From positions 1,015,456-1,079,455 of the forward strand of contig JAIZOF010000001.1 of the NCBI GenBank assembly GCA_020525365.1: DNA of 64,000 bases, given 5' to 3'. Source of the stretch: Sulfurovum sp. (GTDB taxonomy: Bacteria; Campylobacterota; Campylobacteria; Campylobacterales; Sulfurovaceae). Of the stretch, positions 59,156 to 64,000 are shown one piece after another. Numbering within the stretch: position 1 is the first letter of the stretch; every line of letters starts with the position of its first letter. Under the pieces are notes generated by a model. It did not search any database, was not told the DNA's origin, and saw only the letters and a program-made list of their open reading frames with translations. The translations under genes and the position numbers were made by a program.

Positions 59156-61488
59156 TAGTCACAAGAACATGGCTGAATGAATTTATAGATATTAGCAAAA
59201 TTAGTGATGAGGATTTGTGTGAAACTTTTAATGCTATTGGTCTCGAAGTAGATAGCATAAAGAAGATTGTCGTTCCATCAAAAGTAGTTGTAGGAGAGAT
59301 TATCTCTTGCCAAAAACACCCCAATGCAGACAAACTGAATGTCTGTCAGGTTGATATTGGTTCTGGTGTACGTCAAATTGTTTGCGGAGCAGCCAATGTG
59401 GTTGATGCCAAGTATGTGGCAGTAGCAACTATTGGTGCAGTACTTCCAGGGAACTTCAAGATTAAACATGCTGAATTACGTGGAATTGAAAGTGAAGGGA
59501 TGATTTGTGCTGCTTCAGAATTAGGGCTACCTGATATGGGTGAAGGGATTATGGTCCTTGACGAAAGTATTGGTGAACTAAAACTAGGACAAAACCTGAA
59601 CAGTTACAAAAAAATAGTTGATACGATTATTGAACTGGAATTAACGGCCAATCGTGGAGATTGTTTAGGGATTTATGGTGTTGCACGCGATCTCTCTGCA
59701 GCACTCAATATTGAAATGATACCGTTTGAACATACGAAAGTAACACATATAAAGGTTGGAATTGCCCGAAAAGCAGAACTACGTACCAAGGGGAAGATAG
59801 ATACCGATTTGTGCTACAAGCTGGCAAACATTAAAAAAAATAAAAGTAATTTTTTAATTAAGCTACGTCTATCTATAATCAATATTGAAGCACAAACCCC
59901 TCTCATTGAACTTTTGATGTATACAATTCATGCAACAGGTGTTGCTTTGCGTATGTATGACTGTGCTAGTTTTTGTACTTCGAACAATAAGAAGATTATT
60001 GTTCAGGTCGAAAAGGAAAAGAGAGGAATTACCTATGTGCATGCAAATGAAAAGCATATCAGTATAGTAGGAACCCATCAGGTTAAAGAGACAGAGCCAT
60101 CGATACATAGTACAGGAGTATTAATCGAAGCAAGCTATATCGATCCAGATCTACTTTCTGAAGCGATAACAAGCACAAAGTTACCGAGAGACGACCTTTA
60201 TTATAGGACATCAAGGGGTTCCAATCCAGATCTTGCTTTTGGTCTCTCCTATTTAATGTCTCTCATGGAAAGGTATGCTGATGCAGGTTGCTATGCGGGA
60301 TCTCTTGATACTGAAGTAAAAAGAAAAAATAAAAAGATTGCAGTTAATATCAATGAAATTTCTACAATTATAGGTACGGAAATTGAGTTACACAAGATTG
60401 TAGTTATCTTGAAGAGGCTTGGGTTTGAAATTGCAATGATGGGTAATCATAAATTTGCAGCAACGGTACCATTTTTTAGGCATGATATTAAAAATATACA
60501 AGATATTGCAGAAGAGATTTTGCGAATTGTCGGTATCAATAATATTCCCACAAGAGCACTTTCTTTTGTGGAAAAAATGCACCTAAATGAAACAAGCTAT
60601 AGATATAAAATAAGAAAATCACTTAGAAACAGGGCGGTCAGTGTAGGCTTTTATGAAAATATCTCTTATGTGTTTAGTGAAAAAGCAGTACTTCAAAAAT
60701 ATGGTTTTGAAACAATTCAGGATACCATGGCACTTGCCAACCCTATTGCTGAAGATCTCAATACACTCAGAAGTACACTATTGGTGAATCTTCTTATGGC
60801 AGTTAAGCGTAACGTTGGTTACTCTAAAAAATTAATTTCTCTTTTTGAGATAGGTGCAGTTTTTAATACACACCGTAAACAGTCTGAGAAAATGGCATTT
60901 GTCTTTACCGGTCAGATGGAGACAGAAAATGTAGAGAATGCAGGTAAGCCCCCAATGATTGATTTTGCAACTTTTGCACAGAAGCTTGGAGTGGTGATTG
61001 GACATTTCGATCTGGTACCCTGTAGTAGCAAGAATGGCCTTATTCATCCTTATCAGTCGGCTGATATTATTGTAAATGGACATGTAAGTGGTTTTATAAG
61101 CAAGCTTCATCCCACAGTACAGGAAGCGTATGATATTCCAACAACATTTATTGCCGAAGTAGATTTTGAAATGTTGCTACCAAAGCATATTAATGCTGAG
61201 CCGATCTCTAAATTTCAAGGAGTCTATAAAGATATTAGTATTGTGATTGATAAGTCATTAAACTACTTTGAAGTAGCTAAGGTCTTAAACAAACTGAATC
61301 TGCCTATGCTTAAAGAGAGTTATCCTATTGATATCTATACCGATAAAAAACTGGGTGATAAAAAGTCTTTAACCATTCGTTTTTTTATTCAGTCTATGGA
61401 TAAAACACTTGAAGAGAACGATATTGAGAGTATGATGAACCAAATCATGGAAACACTTCAAAAACAATGTGGTGCGGAGCTTAGATAG
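59152..61488 (+). CDS. pheT: Phenylalanyl-tRNA synthetase beta subunit
   Basis: A 778-residue subunit with an N-terminal tRNA-binding (EMAP-like) domain ([15 protein letters not shown]), [20 protein letters not shown]3/B4 editing region, B5 domain ([22 protein letters not shown]), the catalytic-like core ([16 protein letters not shown]) and a C-terminal ferredoxin-fold anticodon-binding domain ([16 protein letters not shown]). The B3/B4 part (about residues 200-370) is rather divergent, but the frame is intact. Confidence 0.95.
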   Translation: MIVTRTWLNEFIDISKISDEDLCETFNAIGLEVDSIKKIVVPSKVVVGEIISCQKHPNADKLNVCQVDIGSGVRQIVCGAANVVDAKYVAVATIGAVLPGNFKIKHAELRGIESEGMICAASELGLPDMGEGIMVLDESIGELKLGQNLNSYKKIVDTIIELELTANRGDCLGIYGVARDLSAALNIEMIPFEHTKVTHIKVGIARKAELRTKGKIDTDLCYKLANIKKNKSNFLIKLRLSIINIEAQTPLIELLMYTIHATGVALRMYDCASFCTSNNKKIIVQVEKEKRGITYVHANEKHISIVGTHQVKETEPSIHSTGVLIEASYIDPDLLSEAITSTKLPRDDLYYRTSRGSNPDLAFGLSYLMSLMERYADAGCYAGSLDTEVKRKNKKIAVNINEISTIIGTEIELHKIVVILKRLGFEIAMMGNHKFAATVPFFRHDIKNIQDIAEEILRIVGINNIPTRALSFVEKMHLNETSYRYKIRKSLRNRAVSVGFYENISYVFSEKAVLQKYGFETIQDTMALANPIAEDLNTLRSTLLVNLLMAVKRNVGYSKKLISLFEIGAVFNTHRKQSEKMAFVFTGQMETENVENAGKPPMIDFATFAQKLGVVIGHFDLVPCSSKNGLIHPYQSADIIVNGHVSGFISKLHPTVQEAYDIPTTFIAEVDFEMLLPKHINAEPISKFQGVYKDISIVIDKSLNYFEVAKVLNKLNLPMLKESYPIDIYTDKKLGDKKSLTIRFFIQSMDKTLEENDIESMMNQIMETLQKQCGAELR

Positions 61489-62349
61489 ATGAAGATACAA
61501 CTTGCATCAAACTATGGTTTTTGTTTTGGTGTCAAACGTGCCATCAAAATTGCTGAAGAGCATCAAGGAAGCAAAACCTATGGTCCACTTATTCATAATA
61601 AAGATGAAATTAATCGCCTCAAAGAAGGGTTCCAGATAGGGCTTGCAGAAAACCTTGATGAGATTACACCAGAAGATTCAGTGGTTATTCGTACACACGG
61701 TATTCCCAAAGATGAGTTAGCAAAACTTAATATACAGAACAATCAGATTATTGATGCAACCTGTCCTTATGTAACCACACCACAAAATATTGTAGCAGAG
61801 ATGAGCAAGAAAGGCTATAGTATTGTAGTCTTTGGTGATAAAAATCATCCTGAAATTAAAGGGGTGGTTTCTTATGCTAAAGATCCACGAAATGCCTTTG
61901 TGGTAATTGATGAAAATGAACTTGAAGGGTTACCTATCCTCTCTAAAGTAGCAGTTGTGGCACAAACAACCCGTAAGCCAAAAGATTATCTAAAGGTAGT
62001 TAATAAACTCATTCTTGAGCATAAAGAAGTACGTGTTTTTAATACTATTTGCAATGCAACCTTTGAGAATCAAGATGCAGCAGCTGTGTTGGCCAAGGAT
62101 GCGGATGTAATGATTGTAATTGGTGGCAAACACTCCTCCAATACTAAGCAGCTACACTCCATCTGTAAGACCTATTGCGGGGACAGTTATCTTATTGAAA
62201 ATCAAGATGAATTAAGATTAGTGTGGTTTAAAAATAAGGAACTGTGTGGCATCTCAGCAGGTGCCTCTACACCAGACTGGATTGTACAGAATGTGATAGA
62301 AAAGATTCAAGAATTAGTTCAAAAGGCTGAGGTTTTAAAGAGTGAATAG
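61489..62349 (+). CDS. ispH: HMBPP reductase (last step of the MEP pathway)
   Basis: A 286-residue [4Fe-4S] enzyme giving IPP and DMAPP from HMBPP. Three cluster cysteines are visible in [24 protein letters not shown] and [11 protein letters not shown], and [13 protein letters not shown] forms the C-terminal substrate motif. It starts directly after the pheT stop and overlaps aroA. Complements ispDF elsewhere in the window. Confidence 0.96.
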   Translation: MKIQLASNYGFCFGVKRAIKIAEEHQGSKTYGPLIHNKDEINRLKEGFQIGLAENLDEITPEDSVVIRTHGIPKDELAKLNIQNNQIIDATCPYVTTPQNIVAEMSKKGYSIVVFGDKNHPEIKGVVSYAKDPRNAFVVIDENELEGLPILSKVAVVAQTTRKPKDYLKVVNKLILEHKEVRVFNTICNATFENQDAAAVLAKDADVMIVIGGKHSSNTKQLHSICKTYCGDSYLIENQDELRLVWFKNKELCGISAGASTPDWIVQNVIEKIQELVQKAEVLKSE

Positions 62350-63625
62350 TATTACACTTGAGCCAATTAAGCGGGTAGAAGGCATAGTAAATCTTCCTGG
62401 CTCTAAAAGTCTTTCTAACCGTGCACTATTACTTGCAGCACTAGCAGAGGGAACGACCACGCTAACCAATCTGCTAAAGAGTGACGATACACAACATATG
62501 TTAAATGCTCTTAAGATACTTGGGGTAAAGTATATACTCTCTGAGGATGGGACTGAATGTACCATTACTGGAAACGGAGGATCCTTTCAGTGCAGTGAAC
62601 CCATTGAACTATTTCTTGGTAATGCTGGAACAGCGATGCGACCACTTTGTGCGGCACTCACTTTGGGTAGTGGTGAATTTGTTCTAACTGGTGAACCACG
62701 CATGAAGGAGCGTCCTATTGGACACCTTGTCAATGCCTTAAGGGAAGCAGGATCTGATGTTATCTATTTAGAAAATGAGGGATATCCTTCTCTAAAAATA
62801 AGAGCCAATGGTCTTCATGGAGGAGAGGTTAGTATTGATGGCAGTATCTCTAGTCAATTTTTAACAGCATTACTCATGGCAGCACCTTTAGCACAGAATG
62901 ATATGCATATTCATATTGTTGGGGATTTGGTTTCTAAACCTTACATCGATATTACACTTAATATTATGAAGCACTTTGGAGTTGAGGTTGAGAATAGAAA
63001 TTATAAGACCTTTGTCGTAAGAGCAGGGCAATGCTATAGGGCGGTGAAACGCTATATGGTAGAAGGTGATGCCTCTTCTGCCTCTTACTTTTTAGCCGCT
63101 GCGGCAATTAAAGGCGGAACAGTCAAGGTTGTAGGTATTGGCAAAAATAGTATCCAAGGAGATATTGCTTTTGTTGATGTACTAGAAAATATGGGATCCA
63201 AGGTAGAGTGGGAAGATGATTGCATTTCCGTCAGTTGTGATGAACTGCATGCTGTAGATATGGATTTCAATCATATACCCGATGCGGCAATGACCATTGC
63301 GACTACTGCACTTTTTGCTAATGGCACCACCACGCTACGCAATATTTATAATTGGCGCGTTAAAGAAACCGATAGGCTTTCAGCTATGGCAACAGAACTT
63401 CGTAAAGTAGGAGCTGATGTGGAAGAGGGAAAAGATTATCTGACTGTTACACCACCCAAGAGGCTCAAGCATGCCACTATTGATACCTATGATGATCATC
63501 GTATGGCAATGTGTTTTTCTTTATTGTCACTTGATCCAGTCTCTGTAACCATTAATGATCCAGAATGTACCGCAAAAACGTTTCCAACTTATTTTGAAGT
63601 ACTGGAGAGTATTGTTGTGAAATAG
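62342..63625 (+). CDS. aroA: EPSP synthase (3-phosphoshikimate 1-carboxyvinyltransferase)
   Basis: AroA joins PEP to shikimate-3-phosphate. The 427-residue protein has [58 protein letters not shown] and the late DDHRMAM motif. Start is GTG, overlapping ispH by 8 nt. The ispH-aroA order is also known in Campylobacter. Confidence 0.96.
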   Translation: MNSITLEPIKRVEGIVNLPGSKSLSNRALLLAALAEGTTTLTNLLKSDDTQHMLNALKILGVKYILSEDGTECTITGNGGSFQCSEPIELFLGNAGTAMRPLCAALTLGSGEFVLTGEPRMKERPIGHLVNALREAGSDVIYLENEGYPSLKIRANGLHGGEVSIDGSISSQFLTALLMAAPLAQNDMHIHIVGDLVSKPYIDITLNIMKHFGVEVENRNYKTFVVRAGQCYRAVKRYMVEGDASSASYFLAAAAIKGGTVKVVGIGKNSIQGDIAFVDVLENMGSKVEWEDDCISVSCDELHAVDMDFNHIPDAAMTIATTALFANGTTTLRNIYNWRVKETDRLSAMATELRKVGADVEEGKDYLTVTPPKRLKHATIDTYDDHRMAMCFSLLSLDPVSVTINDPECTAKTFPTYFEVLESIVVK

Positions 63626-63759
63626 TAAGAATGATTACTGCATGCCAGTAGGCTTTCTAAGGGCGGCATATAATGTAATTCTAACATATTTTTAAGTATA
63701 ATCATCCCCCATTTAATACTTACTATAGTGCTATCATTTTATTTTTTTAAGGTTGAATT

Positions 63760-64000
63760 ATGAGAGATCTTTTTACATCATTCAAGGATAATTGTGGATT
63801 TGGATTATTGTGTTCTATTGATAATACGCCCACACACCAAAACTTGGAAGATGCCATTACATCACTGTCACGCATGATGCATAGGGGAGCGATTGCAGCA
63901 GACGGAAAGACAGGCGATGGATCTGGGCTGCTTCTCTCTTTTCCAAAAACATTCTTTGAATATGTTGCTACCAAAGATGGGGTAAGCCTTCCTGAACAGT
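63760..64000 (+). CDS. gltB: Glutamate synthase large subunit, 3' end outside window
   Basis: The first 80 codons of a GOGAT large subunit: the nucleophilic Cys13 in DNCGFGLLCS is the amidotransferase Cys, here preceded by a short propeptide-like MRDLFTSFK. SRMMHRGAIAADGKTGDGSG follows as in the family. AAGG lies upstream of the ATG. The gene is cut by the window end. Confidence 0.9.
   Translation, partial: MRDLFTSFKDNCGFGLLCSIDNTPTHQNLEDAITSLSRMMHRGAIAADGKTGDGSGLLLSFPKTFFEYVATKDGVSLPEQ

Overview
This window is chromosomal DNA from a Campylobacterota (epsilonproteobacterial) chemolithoautotroph, probably of the Sulfurovum/Sulfurimonas kind. The evidence is AT-rich dense coding, gene orders shared with Campylobacter and Helicobacter (fur-lysS-glyA-DUF1882-SPOR-aroE; ispDF-orphan response regulator-ATP-sulfurylase homologue-pgpA), ATP-citrate lyase (aclBA, the marker of the reductive TCA cycle), the futalosine menaquinone gene mqnE, and a Tat-exported molybdenum oxidoreductase of the polysulfide/sulfur reductase type. 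The species is not identified.

Layout. 1-2.8 kb: a periplasmic redox/sulfur cassette with two tandem cytochrome c-thioredoxin fusions, a DsrE-like protein and a double-DUF302 protein. 2.8-12.2 kb (minus): a housekeeping block, aroE, trpE, SPOR protein, DUF1882 protein, glyA, lysS, fur, cvpA, pilT-like, ArsC-like, gatC. 12.3-15.4 kb (plus): ferredoxin-thioredoxin reductase, rhodanese, dapE, orphan histidine kinase. 15.7-23.7 kb (plus): a seven-gene molybdoenzyme operon (FeS subunit, NrfD membrane subunit, catalytic subunit, TorD chaperone, polyferredoxin, two unknown proteins). 23.8-27.5 kb (minus): PgpA-like, ATP-sulfurylase-like, HP1021-type regulator, ispDF. 27.7-31.6 kb: mrp, a small unknown protein, metE. 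32.1-37.9 kb: TPP riboswitch and thiCOSGED. 37.9-42.2 kb (minus): glmS, glnD. 42.3-48.3 kb (plus): mqnE, trpG/pabA, a membrane protein, aclBA.

48.5-57.5 kb is abnormal. A perfect consensus promoter leads into an rRNA operon whose 16S, tRNA-Ile and 23S carry many insertions, deletions and substitutions, including at universally conserved functional positions. The 23S runs without a 3' end straight into the last half of a 5S gene. Next, argH is broken by a 141-bp perfect inverted copy of its own interior. After that comes a REP-associated tyrosine transposase (RAYT) flanked by five REP hairpins, the C-terminal stump of a DsbA-family gene, and an intact ABC-F ATPase. Protein genes on both sides are clean, so the rRNA/argH damage is either a real decayed locus or, more probably, a long-read or metagenome assembly fault over a multicopy repeat. 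57.7-64 kb returns to ordinary genes: HIT protein (minus), pheS, pheT, ispH, aroA and the start of gltB.

How it fits together: aclBA supports carbon fixation, mqnE supplies menaquinone, and the NrfD/FeS/Mo complex would exchange electrons between the quinone pool and a periplasmic substrate, plausibly an inorganic sulfur compound. The thioredoxin-type, DsrE, FTR and rhodanese proteins suit a sulfur- and thiol-rich lifestyle. The most rewarding places for a second look are the rRNA/argH region, the REP-RAYT unit, the adjacent PgpA-like and ATP-sulfurylase-like proteins that have both lost active-site residues, and the uncharacterised accessory genes of the molybdoenzyme operon.
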